Assembly (NCBI RefSeq): GCF_000350225.1
Contig: NW_005179086.1
Location: 1-64,000, forward strand
DNA from: Chondrus crispus
Lineage: Eukaryota > Rhodophyta > Florideophyceae > Gigartinales > Gigartinaceae
Length of the DNA stretch: 64,000 nt
Direction: 5' to 3'
Positions 38,608 to 50,690 of the stretch are shown here, in pieces (positions within the stretch are counted from its first letter, which is position 1; the number at the start of each line of letters is the position of its first letter). The notes beneath the pieces are model-generated. The model had not been told where the DNA came from. It worked only from the letters and a program-made list of their open reading frames with translations, and did not search any database. The position numbers and the translations under genes were made by a program.

Positions 38608-40557
38608 TTAAAAATCCTGCTCATCGATGTTTGTGCCGTAAGGAGTATGTCCCTCAGACATGGATGATGATAAGTGATGGGTGAACCATTCCTTATCTTC
38701 CTCTTCAACGGCAGCAGTATCCTGAACAGGATTGTCAGACGTTAATGAATCGAACAGGTATACTTCGTCTGGGTTCTTGCTGAAGTGGACGTGCGGGTCT
38801 GTTGCTTCATTGTCGTGTGCCAAATTGTTTGGGGTATCCGTTGATTCAGGGAGGTCTTGAGTGAGTTCTCCCTCCAGGGCTGCGACAAAGTCAGACATGA
38901 CATGTACTGCCGATTCGCCATTGACCATCCGCTGACGCACCTGATTCCGAATGGATCCGGCTTTGCATCGATGTCCCGGACGCCATGCAACACGACATCT
39001 ATGACATTCGTTCCGACGTCTGCTCTCTTCGAAAGTACGATTTGCGGGAGAAGAAGCAATGCCCGGGCGACCAATATTCAATTGTTGTCCACCCTTGAAT
39101 CCTCCTCTCGGAGGGTACTTCTGCACATACTTCGGGTTACGGCCATACTGTTGTACGAAAATGTCGTCTGAGAAAGCATGTCGGATACCCGTAGGTCTCC
39201 TGGATACATTGAGTATCTCTTCCTCAAGTTGCCTGTGCTCACGGAGTGATGTGATAAATCCATTGAATGAGTATTGCGCAGTGACAATATTACTTATGGG
39301 AGTCTTCGACCAAGAGTAGCCCAATACAGCGTTGCGCAAGTATCCGATCTTGTGCGGTTCAGATCTAAAATGTGGAGGGCATTGTGGTGACATCTCTTCG
39401 ATCATGCTGACAACCTTAGTCAAGCCCTCAGTGGATGAGGATAGCTCATGTTCCGACATTATACTGTTCATTCTTAACGTAGACAGTATTCCATATACTT
39501 AGATTTGGCGTGCGTTGCTGTTGAATTCTGTCACCATCATCTCTGCCATCTGTTCAAAAGACATATCATCTCTAGCGTTGTTGAAGAAGAATGTCCTTGC
39601 CGGTCCATTAAGAATGTTAACAAAGTAGTCTGCCTTTTGCGAAGTAGACAAGCGATGTTGACGTGCACATATGTTGTAGTCGCGAAGCGTCATTTCGATT
39701 GACTGAGTCAGGCCACCGGTAAAACGGTTATCCTTGAAGTGCTGAAATACATAGTTTGCCTTTCGAGTGTCTTCTCTCACATCTACCGAATACGGAAGGG
39801 AAGATTCGACCCCTGCGACAGTCGTAGACGGTGGGACAGCACCATTTGTTTGATTACCATTACGAATGCCATGTTCCGCTCCTGCAACATTGATAGCTTG
39901 ACGATGATGAGTATGCTGGGAAGTTCCATTACCTCTCGGAGTGGTAATAACATTCGGTATCGAAGACGGAGTGTCACCGGAATTGTCCCTGTTGTCTGCT
40001 GGTACGACTTGTGGTGTTGCTTGGACACCTGCAGTTAAAAACACGGGTGCTTCAGTTGCAGCACTCCTTTGTCTGGTTAGGAGGTTGGGTGATCCCCGAG
40101 TACGACGATACGTTCCCACAGCGGTGCGAATAGTATCGTGAGAGCACCCTAAGAAGTTTGTAAACCAAACGTGTGTCATGATCGAACGGTTGCTGGTATC
40201 ACTAGAACTCAGTTCTAATGCTGTGCTCAAACCGTCAAGAACACCACCAAATCCATACAGAGTGGCAACATCCCGTAACAAAGCAAGAGGGAACAAAGGC
40301 GCGCGTAGTAGTTCCACAGTCAGAATGTCCTAAGGAGACGGCATCAAACTCTTCATAGCTTCTCTCACTTCATCAATAGGGGGCATAGTTACACCCGCAG
40401 AACTTGCCGATTCGTCGGCTATGGGGTACAGGTTGAGGGTGTAGAGAGCTACGTCCCGTAGCTGTTTTCCATGTTCAGTAGTGGGTTCTGCTATAGATGC
40501 AGATCGCCTGAGGCGCTGGTACCGAGCATTCACTTGAGCACGGGTAGCGGTAGCCAT
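38608..40557 (-). pseudogene. copia D gag
   Basis: ATG at 40557. One frame runs to 38608 with two in-frame stops: TAG at 40330-40332 and TAA at 39499-39501. The capsid-like part lies around TLRDYNICARQHRLS and FVNILNGPARTFFF. A Cys/His knuckle-like motif CHRCRVAWRPGHRC lies further down, and the C-terminus is acidic. A frame change between about 38600 and 38480 separates it from the protease. Both stops could derive from CAG or CAA by a single transition. Confidence 0.75.
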
Positions 40558-40630
40558 GGTGGTCAACCACTAGGGAACAAGTAGATTCAAGGTAAACGTA
40601 TGAGCGAAGATAAGTATCCAGAATCCGGAT

Positions 40631-40999
40631 TGTCGTTGGAAACCTTCTTTGCTCTCTGCGCACGAGGTTCTCGTCGTACAATCGTCGAGCAGTAAAGGCT
40701 CGTGCGGGAGGGGGTGTGGAGAAAAAGGAGAACAGGATGTTGGGTAGAGGTGTCTCTTCCCTTCTGTCAAAGATACGCATAAAATGCACTTTACTTCGAT
40801 AAACCCAACTGCCTCCTCTACTAGTGATGAGGATCGTACCCAGGTATATGTGGTGGACTCAGTCTCGTCGGCGCTAATCGCCGACGGACTGAATGTAAAT
40901 TTCTTATTATTTCGAGTCGATCTCGATCTCGTTTTGGGCTGACGTGTGACCAATTATCTGTCGAGTATCTCGAGTCTCCGAGACCTCATAAGTCCGACA
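40631..40999 (-). repeat. D LTR, 5' LTR, uninterrupted
   Basis: 369 bp from TGTCGTTGG to AGTCCGACA, followed by AAAAC. It differs from the split 3' LTR at two positions. It displays the unoccupied CGGAC target of element C. Confidence 0.95.
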
Positions 41000-41004
41000 A
41001 AAAC

Positions 41005-41380
41005 GAAGCTCTGGAGCCGTGTCGTCGTTCGTTGTCGATTTCCAAAGACGTTCGGCCTTCTGCTTGATGATATTATCCGAAAGGGCGATGTTACGGCTTG
41101 CGCAGTCGCTGATCCATACAGCAAGAGCTTCATCAAATCGTGAAGACAACGGGTTCCGAAGAGATTTCGAATTTGTGGATGCACTCGCCTCTAGCTTGCT
41201 GCGCGTCTTGACGATGCGCGAGACAGTAGACTGCGGAACAGGTCGGTTGAGTTGAAAGTAACGACCTGCCCATTCTCCAACAGAACGCTGATCACAGCGT
41301 TCCCCGTTGCGAAGGCGAAAATCGTACTCGGCAAGAAGCTCTTTTTGCTGAGCGATAGTAAGGCGATTGCGTTCTGACAT
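41005..41380 (-). pseudogene. Tigger transposase, CENP-B HTH part (N-terminal)
   Basis: Best start ATG at 41380 (MSERNRLTIAQQKELL). It contains the two helix-turn-helix units of the CENP-B/pogo DNA-binding region: a first around RSVGEWAGRYFQ...VPQSTVSRIV and a second around ALAVWISDCASRNIALSD. The frame joins 28924 exactly after removal of copia D. Confidence 0.85.
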
Positions 41381-41744
41381 GACTTGGGCGGGATGGGGGA
41401 GAAGGGAGATTGCCAAGGGGATGAGATGGGCTGCCGCCAGCGACCGCACGCGCTATGCAAAACCTTGGTGGGTATCGTGAATAAAAAGGCGGGAGTTGGT
41501 CGCCCAACACATACCTGTTGGTTTCGTGTTCTGTGACCACTACTGTATCCTTATTCGAAATGGTCTTACTTCAAATTTTAATAAATATTCAATGTGTTTT
41601 TGCGAAATCAACACACTATTTCCGTATCCAGATGACCTGCCTATAGCATCTCAAATCACACTTTTTCTTGCGGGAAAGACGGATGGTATTCATACTGGGG
41701 GGTTTATTACTATCGGGGGAGTACTATTGGGAGGGCTGACTGTA

Positions 41745-42652
41745 TTGAGTTCGAAGTTGCCTTTTTAAACTGGCGTTTTGGTTTCGAAGTTATTTTACAT
41801 GCAGGTTTAAGGTGGTTTAAAAAAGCTTCTTTTTCAGACTTCTTTTTCAGACATATGTAAAAACAACCAGGAAGAACAAGCAATTCTGACAAAGTTCTTT
41901 CTGGCCCCAAGTCAAAAGTACGGTGGCAGGGGTATCTTTTTCTTTCTTGTCGAGGAAGCGGAAGTCAAGAATAAAATATGTCGAATAATGTCCTCAGATG
42001 AGGACAATAGTCCGATACACTAGACCGCGCCACATGCGACCCTGTCTGCGACCTCGCCATCCTGAACTAATCGCACACCCTTCTGCAGTGCCTTCCTGGA
42101 CTTCTATCCTCTTTCCCTGATTCTTCCGGCGACTTCTTCCTGCGACTTCTTCCGGTCGTCATATCCTTCATGACCTGTCAGCTAACATTCAGTAGTGCCA
42201 TCTGCCTTTCGCATGTCGACGTCAAGACAAGTGCATGTATGGAAAAAAGTATTGCAAAAGAGTTGTGGGAGTCACAAACAGGGACGACATGCAGTTTCTC
42301 CATGGTATAGGGAATCAGAGTCCCCGTTTTATGAGTGCTCCGCAGGCATCTCAGTTGCAGCTCTCCTAACTGTACAGTTGATTCCTACGGCATTCTCCCT
42401 GGAAGATTACACCCGTCACAAAAAAGTGAAGTGGCCTCATGCAGATCAGTTGGCCACAGGTGAGAACGACTGTCATCCAGAAACTGTGCAGCCAATGCTT
42501 TCTGAAAGTCCGAAGCATTTTGCACTGGACATCTGCATGTACACTAGTACCTTTACAAAAGCCGAATAACTCCAATACAAAAAGCAAATCATGTACAGTT
42601 CTTCCCATCCCAATATGCGCCTTTCTACAAGCATTAAACTGCCACTGGCTTC
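41745..42652. other. downstream region of the kinase
   Basis: No gene supported. A 124-codon open frame at 42195-42569 (+) has no recognisable domain and lies antisense to the likely kinase 3' region. Confidence 0.4.
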
Positions 42653-45169
42653 CTACGTTGAATCACTCTCTGTCCGGCCGAAATCAAAGCTGGATCGTAT
42701 CCGGTCCTTTCGAAACGGCGTCTCCATGCTTGACCGTACATGCCTCCGTGAAGAATTTCTTCCTGGCATGCGATAAAATTCTTCATTTCGTACCTTCCTG
42801 TCCTCACGGCCGATACCCTCCATGCTCCGTCTTGATCGGCCCAACACCCCATCGAGGCTCGCACGTCCTTTGCCACTGCGAGATGGCGTCAGCCTCCGGC
42901 CAAGCTTCAACATACCCCTTCCTCCAGTCTTCCGAGACGTGACCGGGATTTCTCTTGCGCCCGGTGCGTCTGCACTGCTGCGAACGGGATGCCGAACGTC
43001 CGCACTGTGCCGCAGCGGTCTCTCTGCAGTTGCGTTAAAGTCCAATCGGTGTGACTCAGACCCATGGATACCGCGTCTAACCCTCTCGTGTCGTTGCCCT
43101 TGCGGCGAAAGGCCTCCAATGTTTCCGTGAACAGATGGCCGTTGTGCAAAATGCGGATGTACTTGGTCTTCTGCCGGTGGTCTCCGACCATACTGTTGAT
43201 CCCTGAATGGATTCTTTAACGAAGGGAGAGACCTTCGGCCGCTTGCTCCGCCTCCCGTGTCACCCAGACCTCCATAATCACGTCGCCCATGTCTGCCCAT
43301 GGATCCAAGCCCACTTGCTTCGCTACAAGTCCAGGCCCACCCAGCGATAGCCCACGTCTCCATTCCAGAACCCCTTCTGTGTACGAAAGGGGGGAACTCC
43401 GCGGAAGCTGATGCATCATCATCATCGCTGAAGCTAACGTGCCTCCATTCTTCCGGGTTGATGTTGCGTAGCAAATATCTGTCTAAGGTCATGGAGCTGA
43501 TCTCCTGTACGTCTGCTCGTGCCAGGGAAGTGGTCGACTCGCTTTCCATACCAAGTTGCTGCGCACGGGCAACCGCTAGGCGGGCAACAGCACTCTCTCT
43601 TTGATCCCTATCACTCACAAAAGGGGAAATACCATCTGGGTGCGGCTCTCTGTGCATCACTCGGACCCAATCCACTCCCCGGAAAAATGGATGTCTCTTC
43701 ACGTCCTCAAGCGAAGACCGGCGAAAAGGGTCATTCTGGAGCAGTCCCTTGATCAAAGACACTGCTTCTAGACTGAGCGACGGCGAGTAGTGGATAGTTC
43801 TATTCCGCTGCATCTGTTCCATTTCCACCATCGATCGTTTTTTGAAGTTAAAAGGAGGTCGACCTGATAACACGTGATAAATGAAAATCCCGAGGCACCA
43901 CAAATCTAGGGATACATTGTATGGTTTTGACTGGAGCATCTCTGGAGCAGCGTATGCTGTGGTGCCACAAATCGTTTGCGTCAAATAGTCATGGTCCGAC
44001 TTCAGCACCTTAGCCAAACCGAAATCTGCAAGACGTACGTGTCCATCGCCGTCCAGAACCACATTCTCCGGCTTCAAGTCCCTATAGACGATGTTCCTCT
44101 CATGTAACCAGGACAAAGCTAGGATAATCTCTGCGATGATTCGTTTTGCGTAAGGTTCACTTAACCTGCTGCCGTTGCTCTGTAACAATGAGAAGACGTC
44201 TCCACCATCGTAAAAATCAGTTGCAAAGTACAGATGAGAATCGGTCTGGAAAGAGTACCTCATTTGGATCAGAAATGGGCATCCGGAACACATCTCCAAT
44301 ACAAGACGTTCATTGATGACATGCTGAAATGTAAGCTGGGACCGAAACACTCGAGATTTGTCGATCACTTTCAGGGCCAGGCGTGCGTTAGTGCGATTGT
44401 CTCGGACCAGGAAGACCTTCCCACTAGCTCCCTTTCCAATAGCAGTAATCCAGTCGAAGTCCGCGAGTCTAATTGTGGTATATTGAAACGTTTGGGTTTG
44501 AACTGCGATCGCCCACTGTTGTGCATCTTGTGCCGTAGCCATTCTCAATACAACACATTGCCCGTCCGGTCTGTGGAGTTTGAGCTGCGAGTATGAGGGG
44601 GTATGTCTGACATCAACAAGGCAGTTTGTCGCGGGAACTACGTGCTTGATCTGACGCTCTTGTTGTTGTTGACTATAGTCGGTATTAGTGTGGGGATCAC
44701 AAAACAATATCATGCCCCCCCGGAGCTCTGCCCAGAATTGCATCCACTGTGACCTGAACAACGTGGAAATTCTCGACATGTCCCTCTTCACAAGCATGTA
44801 GCCATCGACGGAACAAGGGAGTTCCCTGACGAGAGCGAGGGCATCAAAAGCGAGTTGGCGACGAAGAGCAGCCCCCTCTTCTGGTCGCATGTAGACCGAA
44901 GCGCGCTGGGCATCGGTAGTCGGAATGTAGAAGGCTCCCGGAACTCGCGACATCGAGCTTCCGGTGCTCGTAGCATCGATGCTTTGCACAGATCCGGTTG
45001 CTAAAGACGGTTGCGGTGCACGAGATTGCATGAAGTCGCCTTGATGGTTGCTTCTATCCAAGCGGCGTTGCCCCGAGGTCGTCGGGGGCTCATTACGATT
45101 TGCTAGGGCCTCTGCTCGAGATGAGATACTGTTACGGACACGTGAGGCAGTACTGCGCCAATCGACCAT
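42653..45169 (-). CDS. PH-domain AGC-family Ser/Thr protein kinase
   Basis: 838 codons from ATG at 45169; the frame is open further upstream but without ATG. A PH domain (about 120-222, GYMLVKRDM to QWAIAVQ) precedes a kinase domain (about 236-494), the order of Akt-like AGC kinases that bind phosphoinositides at membranes. Catalytic features are present: GKGASGKV glycine loop, Lys in ALKVIDK (about 265), YRDLKPEN (Tyr for the usual His of HRD, common in AGC kinases), DFG (about 383), TICGTTAYAAPE activation segment with the phosphorylatable Thr, and DLWCLGIFIYHVLSG. The 340-residue tail is basic and Ser/Arg-rich. A clear FxxF[S/T] hydrophobic motif is not evident; FSDDDD near 570 is a possible substitute. 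It has no introns and is the only intact cellular-type gene in the window. Confidence 0.93.
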   Translation of the reverse strand: MVDWRSTASRVRNSISSRAEALANRNEPPTTSGQRRLDRSNHQGDFMQSRAPQPSLATGSVQSIDATSTGSSMSRVPGAFYIPTTDAQRASVYMRPEEGAALRRQLAFDALALVRELPCSVDGYMLVKRDMSRISTLFRSQWMQFWAELRGGMILFCDPHTNTDYSQQQQERQIKHVVPATNCLVDVRHTPSYSQLKLHRPDGQCVVLRMATAQDAQQWAIAVQTQTFQYTTIRLADFDWITAIGKGASGKVFLVRDNRTNARLALKVIDKSRVFRSQLTFQHVINERLVLEMCSGCPFLIQMRYSFQTDSHLYFATDFYDGGDVFSLLQSNGSRLSEPYAKRIIAEIILALSWLHERNIVYRDLKPENVVLDGDGHVRLADFGLAKVLKSDHDYLTQTICGTTAYAAPEMLQSKPYNVSLDLWCLGIFIYHVLSGRPPFNFKKRSMVEMEQMQRNRTIHYSPSLSLEAVSLIKGLLQNDPFRRSSLEDVKRHPFFRGVDWVRVMHREPHPDGISPFVSDRDQRESAVARLAVARAQQLGMESESTTSLARADVQEISSMTLDRYLLRNINPEEWRHVSFSDDDDASASAEFPPFVHRRGSGMETWAIAGWAWTCSEASGLGSMGRHGRRDYGGLGDTGGGASGRRSLPSLKNPFRDQQYGRRPPAEDQVHPHFAQRPSVHGNIGGLSPQGQRHERVRRGIHGSESHRLDFNATAERPLRHSADVRHPVRSSADAPGAREIPVTSRKTGGRGMLKLGRRLTPSRSGKGRASLDGVLGRSRRSMEGIGREDRKVRNEEFYRMPGRNSSRRHVRSSMETPFRKDRIRSSFDFGRTESDST

Positions 45170-48100
45170 GTCAAAAAGTGTTTCACTCCACCAAGAGCGA
45201 CCAGAAGGTCCGAAACGGTATGCGAGTCGATGAAAACGAGGATACCTTTCTAAAGTTTTGTTGTGAAGGTCGGTGCGGTTCGCTGGTTGGAGTAAGTACA
45301 ATCCGAAGGGCAAGGATCAGGAAAGCGGTACACGCGCAATGGAAGCGAAGGCCGTGTTCATATAGAGCAAACCGATTCCGCTTTCGCACCCGCAGTTGGT
45401 ACGCCAAGGGCGCTGTCCAAATATACGCAACGTGAGGGCAGCCTTCCTCTAGTTCCCTAGCAAAAAGCGCGTTGGCAGTGAAGAATGGGCGGGAAACTTT
45501 GGACTTGGACGGTTGTCAACTTGTGGTGCTGGGTCTGGGTCTCTCTTGACTAGATGGAAGACGTAGCCGGTGGCAACCAAACCGCAACACAACAAGGCGG
45601 AGTAGGAATGCCGTTAGCGAGTCCACCCGAAGAGATGCGCACACGGAAATGCCTGGAGCAGTGAAAAAGAATCGAAGCGCTGGCTGTCGCACGGACGAAA
45701 AGAGACGAAGGTGTGACGACGCTCGAAGACGACGCAGTCTTCTAATTCGGGTGAGAGAATTTGGATGATGTCGAGGCCGCGGGGATGCCTGCAGGTGGGG
45801 GTATGGATGAAACGAGAACCAGCCAGAGACGGAAAGAGTTTGGTGATTTGGCTGCGTGTGTGGATGCAAGACGGGGGTAGGGTTGACCCGTGGAGATGTG
45901 CGTGTGTCCCGTATATGCGCTACGGAATATTCGCGACGGGATCTGCGGCAGCTATCGGGGGGCGGCGATAATCAGCACAAGGCGGTGAGGCTGATGTTTA
46001 GAACGTGTTCCATCAATGGCAACCCCTTCAGTGGTGAAAGAGGAAAAAGTGGGGCGTCGGCGCTATGGTGCGAGAAGATAGGCAATGAACGAAATATTTC
46101 CGCAAAAAACAACGCATTCGACGACCCAGTGGTGGACACTGCCACAGTTGGCGAGACGCGCAAAGGGAGGGGTCCGGTGAGGGAAGTAGTTGGGCCGAGC
46201 TACTGTACGCAATTTTGACGTATAGCCTTTGTATGACATTGAGAGCGCAGCTAGACAGCGCGCAACAAGCCTGTTTCTCCGAAACGCAATTACAACTCTC
46301 AACACCGTTCCTCTTGGCTGCTTTCGAAGAAGCCCCCCTTCCCCCCCCCCCCCCCAAACCATAAAACACGCATCGACTACCAACCAACCGATCATAAAAA
46401 GGCTCGTGTGGTGCTACCGCGAACTCGGTTGCAAGACGTATCTCACCAGCGGTGTATGTCTTACTCGGCGGTGGTTGCTAAATATAGCGGCAGACAATAA
46501 GGCCACCTTCAAATTAAGGCTGGAGTTCTCCAGTTATTTCCGAAAATACATTTTTAGGCCAATATTACTAGCGATGCCCTCGCCGCACAGTTATAGTAAG
46601 GCTGTGTGTATATTAAAGTCAATTTACTGCGGCAGAATGCTTTCGCGTTATTGCTAGGATTTTGCTGTATTCATCACACCGCTAAAATATATTAATGCAT
46701 GTTCATCACCAATTTAACGCACCTGAGCATGAGAAGGCAGTGTCGTCTCACGCGTTCGCCAACATGGGCTGTATCGTGTGCAAGAGTACAGTTGTTCTCT
46801 CTCCAGATCTTCTGTGATTCGCAAATAATGTTGATAGGACACTGAGGCTCCTTTAAATTGACTCTTGTCTTGTTGCGTCTGCCATGGCGATTAATGTCAT
46901 CGTTCTTCCTGAGAATGTTACTGTGCATGGCCCTGGTCCTGGACTGTGTTAATTCCTCCACATACACCTCGCTGCTGTGCCAAGACGTCTTGTTCCGCCC
47001 CCCCCGGCTCCTGATACAGATGAGTTTTGAGACGCCCTTAAGGCGGAGCAAGTTACTCCGCTTCCCTTGGTACGGTACCAGGGTACAGTATACTGTACTA
47101 GCTTACGGAAGCTCGACATGGCCCGAGTGAAGAAACTAACCTCTCTGCTTCGTATCCATTATTTTCTTGCTTCTTGCGGAAGGAATGCAAACGTACGGCC
47201 GGTGCAATACGTGGCCATCCAATCACAGCAACGTATACCATGTGCTTTATTCAGAAGATACAGGAGGTATTTTTGTCGCCCCGCCAGTTTGTTGCACTAT
47301 TCTCGAATCAGTGGAAAAAGACACGTTTGCATGACTAGTTCTACTCTCAGCATAAGCCGCAGCCCAAATATTTGTTTCCGACGCAGCAGGCCTCTTCTAT
47401 TTCATCAATGGGCATACAACACAAACCATGGCCCTCCATGCGCTATCAGCAAGTGTGCATGTTCGCGGAAGCGCGTGCCCAAATGATCCAGCGATCTTAC
47501 CCATTGAAAATTTGCGCCATGCCCAACAAAAAAAAAAAAAGCAAACGCCGCCGGAAGAGGAGCTGGTACAGTACTGTATGTGGAAAGCCATAACTATGAG
47601 CAATCTTATTTGTTCCATACCCTAACATCTCTGTTGAGGTTCTGTCCGTCTGTATAGGCACCACAGGAGCTTACGTTTCGTTTTCGATGATGTTTCTTTA
47701 TGGATGTTTTCTGGGAAGTCGAATCATCAGCTGCGTCCACGAAGCCAGCACCTTGTACTTCTTGCCCTGTCGCATTACTTCGTTTAACATCATGAAGGTA
47801 CCGTATGTATTCTTGATCATCTCTAAGAATAAGAATATACATTTCTGTGCCGTCTCTACGAGATGAAACACTGCCCGCAACCTCTGCTCGACGTGGCATC
47901 TTACTGTACACTTTTCTTTTGTGAAACTCGTTTCTCTTGAAGCTGCACAGCGCCTGAGTGGCATTCACCCAGTTCTTCCCGAGACGATGTCTTCCATTTA
48001 TAATGCAGTCACGAGAAGAGACTGAAGTGCACGTGCGACGCTTTTTATAGTTTTTTTCTCTCCAGCCGACGAGCTAGGATGCAGAAAGTGTCGGTAACTT

Positions 48101-49990
48101 ACCCCGCTAGTATATTTTGGTGACCCCCTCTTTCACTTTCTCACTCTCTAGATCAAAATCAAAAAAGTGTCATCAGTAACATTCGGCGCTGTTATGGTAA
48201 GTAAAAGGAGTCTCAGAATTCAGATATTGCACATCCAACGCCGACAAGCAGCAATTTAATCCTTATCAATTCTGAATTCCGTTTGGTACACTCAGATGTA
48301 ATTTCGTCGTACCTCTTAACTCTTTCCAAAGTGAGAGGCTGACTAACAAACGGACAAGACAAGTTCGAGCAGCCAAGCAGCATCGAGAGCAATTCTGAGC
48401 AACATGACTTTTCGCACTCTTTTACTTTTATGCTGGGTTGAAATCAAGATCGGGTCTCATGCTTGGGAAAAAATCATGTTTTTTTTCTTTCTGAGAGGGA
48501 CAGCATATTGCGTCCTCCGAAAAGGGCTTATTATTCTGGTAAGAGAGGAAAATATCATGTTCTTCTATGCACACATGGTAACTACAGTGGAACAAGCATT
48601 TCTTCTAAAAACGTCGCGTCTTACTTTTGCAATGCTCTGACACAGAAAGCAAACACAGGAGAGTCCAAAACGCTGATGTCAAGATAGGAACGAATCTATT
48701 GTGAGGGCTGCTTTTGCTAAACAATAGCTGAGACCTCAAGTATTCCAGTAAGGTTTAATAAATTTCGACGGCGACTTGTTCAGAGCTTCCCACCGAAGAT
48801 ATTGTACTGGATATACTGTACAGGATATACTGTACAGTATACACGGTACACATACCGAGTTGGCATTAGCCAGACCACAGCTGGTCAAATCAGTCACAGC
48901 ATACAGTAGCATAGACAGTAGAATTTCAAGGAATAATAAATTAGCGGAAGCTGATCCACAGTTGAAGAATATGTTAGTAGGTCCTTGCAATGCAATACCT
49001 TGCAAACTTCTCCACCATAATCCCCTGGAATGTCTATGTCCCGCTTGCACTTTGCAGTTAAGTTTTACGCTTTTGTTTACTGTTTTCTGCAGTACACTAT
49101 GGAGAGCTGCACAAAATCAGCATGTTTGGAATACTGCATAGTCTGTTGATGCCATTGAAAGAAACAGTTCGAGCAGAAGGAACGTTGTTCAAACACGACC
49201 CCCAGGCACAGACACGCAACAGTTGAAAAGAGCTCACAGGTTACCTTTTGCACAGACGTAACAATGAAGGTTTCCTGAGCAGATCGAATATTGCACAGGG
49301 GTAAACCTTGAGCCTTTTGATCTGACACTCATAGAAAAGTGGGAAAATCTTGCAACGCTTTCGCTTCTATTAGAAGTTTCGACTGCCGAAATGACACAGA
49401 TTTCGATCTCGGTTCGCGTTAGCTGAGGTCAACCTGCACCTTCATGGAGCCATACCGATTTGCGCACCGTGGTGCTCGTGGGGGATGTCTATGCATTTCC
49501 TTTCAAAATAGCCTTCACAAGATGGTGTCTTTTCTCGAAAGAAGGATGCAGTACTGCGGCTGATGTCCGTAGATTGATTGCGAAGGGCAACAGTGCTTGA
49601 CGTTCACAAAAGAATGATCTAGGCGTGCATCAAGTTCTTGAAAGTCGAAGGATGGATGTCTGTCGCAATAGCAGTGTTTGCATGGAAAATACACTTCCAT
49701 ACTGTATTATTGGCAGGATGAATCACGTGATACTCTCCGCACACAGCGTCAAAGTGCTGTGAGAAGCATGCCACTGTACCAGGGGTGCCGTACAGTACAC
49801 AGTTCAGATGGAATAAGGGCGGGTTCTCTCTGGTTGTAAATAAAGTTTTTTATCATACGCGATATGCACCGTGATTTTATTACAATTCTCAATAAACTCA
49901 ATTACAGTACGAGCAAAAGAAGCCATTGAATTTCTTGAAAAACTCGAAGTATCGCAACCTATCACAGCACTCCGCCTGTCCAGTCCAAAT
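45170..49990. other. long region without a supported gene
   Basis: Open frames are short and lack recognisable domains. It holds C-rich tracts (near 46337-46360), many GTACAGTATACTGTAC-like palindromic words (47085-47100, 48810-48860) and one 120-codon open frame listed separately. It could contain non-coding or fast-evolving genes that I cannot see. Confidence 0.4.
47606..47968 (-). CDS. small hypothetical ORF, 120 codons
   Basis: An open frame on - in an otherwise stop-rich stretch, basic, no recognised domain. Codon use does not single it out. It may be a chance frame; I keep it as a low-confidence hypothetical. Confidence 0.2.
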   Translation of the reverse strand: MNATQALCSFKRNEFHKRKVYSKMPRRAEVAGSVSSRRDGTEMYILILRDDQEYIRYLHDVKRSNATGQEVQGAGFVDAADDSTSQKTSIKKHHRKRNVSSCGAYTDGQNLNRDVRVWNK

Positions 49991-49994
49991 ATCC

Positions 49995-50135
49995 GTCAAC
50001 AAGTAAACATTTACTTGCCACGGGGAAAACATTGACCACCGGTCAACAAGTAAACATTTACCTGCCACTGGGTAAACATTGACCACCCGTCGACGGGTAA
50101 ACATTTTCTAGTAAACATGTTCCCGCTTCTGGGCA
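49995..50135 (+). repeat. 47-bp tandem repeat, about 3 units
   Basis: Units start at 49995, 50042 and 50089 (GTCAACAAGTAAACATTTAC and variants, each ending ACATTGACCACC). The third is partial and diverged. Confidence 0.85.
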
Positions 50136-50507
50136 AATCAATATGAGAATGCCATTTCCACTGCTGCATGCGCATGGACGCTCTATATTACCTACGTACC
50201 GCACTTGATCTTCTGGATGATATAAACTGGACTGTTTTCGGTAGTGAAAAATCGATACAATCTTGGTAAATCATACAAATGGATGTAGCTTTAACAATTC
50301 TCATGAGTTCAATCTGTAAAGTCCAATTCTCTACCATTGGTGAAGCTGTCACGGATTACGCTGCGCTAATGAGATTAAATTACTTAGTAATAAGGCGCAA
50401 ATGAGAAGGCAACATCCTGCAAAATTTAATATACTTAATGCGACTTCAAGATAGTGAGCTTTTTTCTATGGAAAAGGCGCTTGATCGTGGCGATATACAT
50501 ACTGTGC

Positions 50508-50690
50508 TCTCATCATGAGTTTTGAAACTCCAAAAAAGGACCCAAAACTCATCATGAGTTTTGGAAGGCCGAAAAAGGACCCAAAACTAATTCTGAGTTT
50601 CGAACCCAAACAAAAAGGTATTCGAAACTCATTATGAGTTTCGAACCCCCCAAAAAAGGTATTCGCAATTCAAAATGAAGTTGACACTAC
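50508..50690 (+). repeat. palindromic minisatellite 1, about 40-bp unit
   Basis: Four to five units with centres near 50515, 50554, 50594, 50634 and 50675. Each unit carries an inverted motif GAAACTCATNATGAGTTTCG and an A-rich spacer (CCCAAAAAAGG). The same unit forms the array at 55098-55430. Confidence 0.85.

Larger units (their letters stand above)
28925..40999 (-). mobile_element. Ty1/copia element D with nested insert
   Basis: LTRs at 28925-29183 plus 34192-34301 (3', split by element C) and 40631-40999 (5') are both 369 bp and differ at two positions. The duplication AAAAC is present at 28920-28924 and 41000-41004. The order on - is gag, protease, integrase, RT-RNase H, the copia order. 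A + strand ORF region lies between RNase H and the 3' LTR. Without element C it is about 7.07 kb. Confidence 0.94.
27644..41742 (-). mobile_element. pogo/Tigger DNA transposon (about 2.0 kb without inserts)
   Basis: Ends 27644-27668 and 41718-41742 are imperfect inverted repeats (both CAGT, then CCTCCCAATA), each flanked by a TA dinucleotide (27642-27643 and 41743-41744), as expected of Tc1/mariner-pogo elements. It encodes a CENP-B-type HTH plus DDE transposase on -, split by copia D. Subtracting D (12,075 bp plus one 5-bp duplication) leaves about 2.02 kb, a normal Tigger size. Confidence 0.85.

Noticed and set aside
45170..45313. Extending the kinase N-terminus to 45313
   Set aside because: The frame is open but begins with TTG and the extra 48 residues look unstructured. 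ATG at 45169 is preferred.
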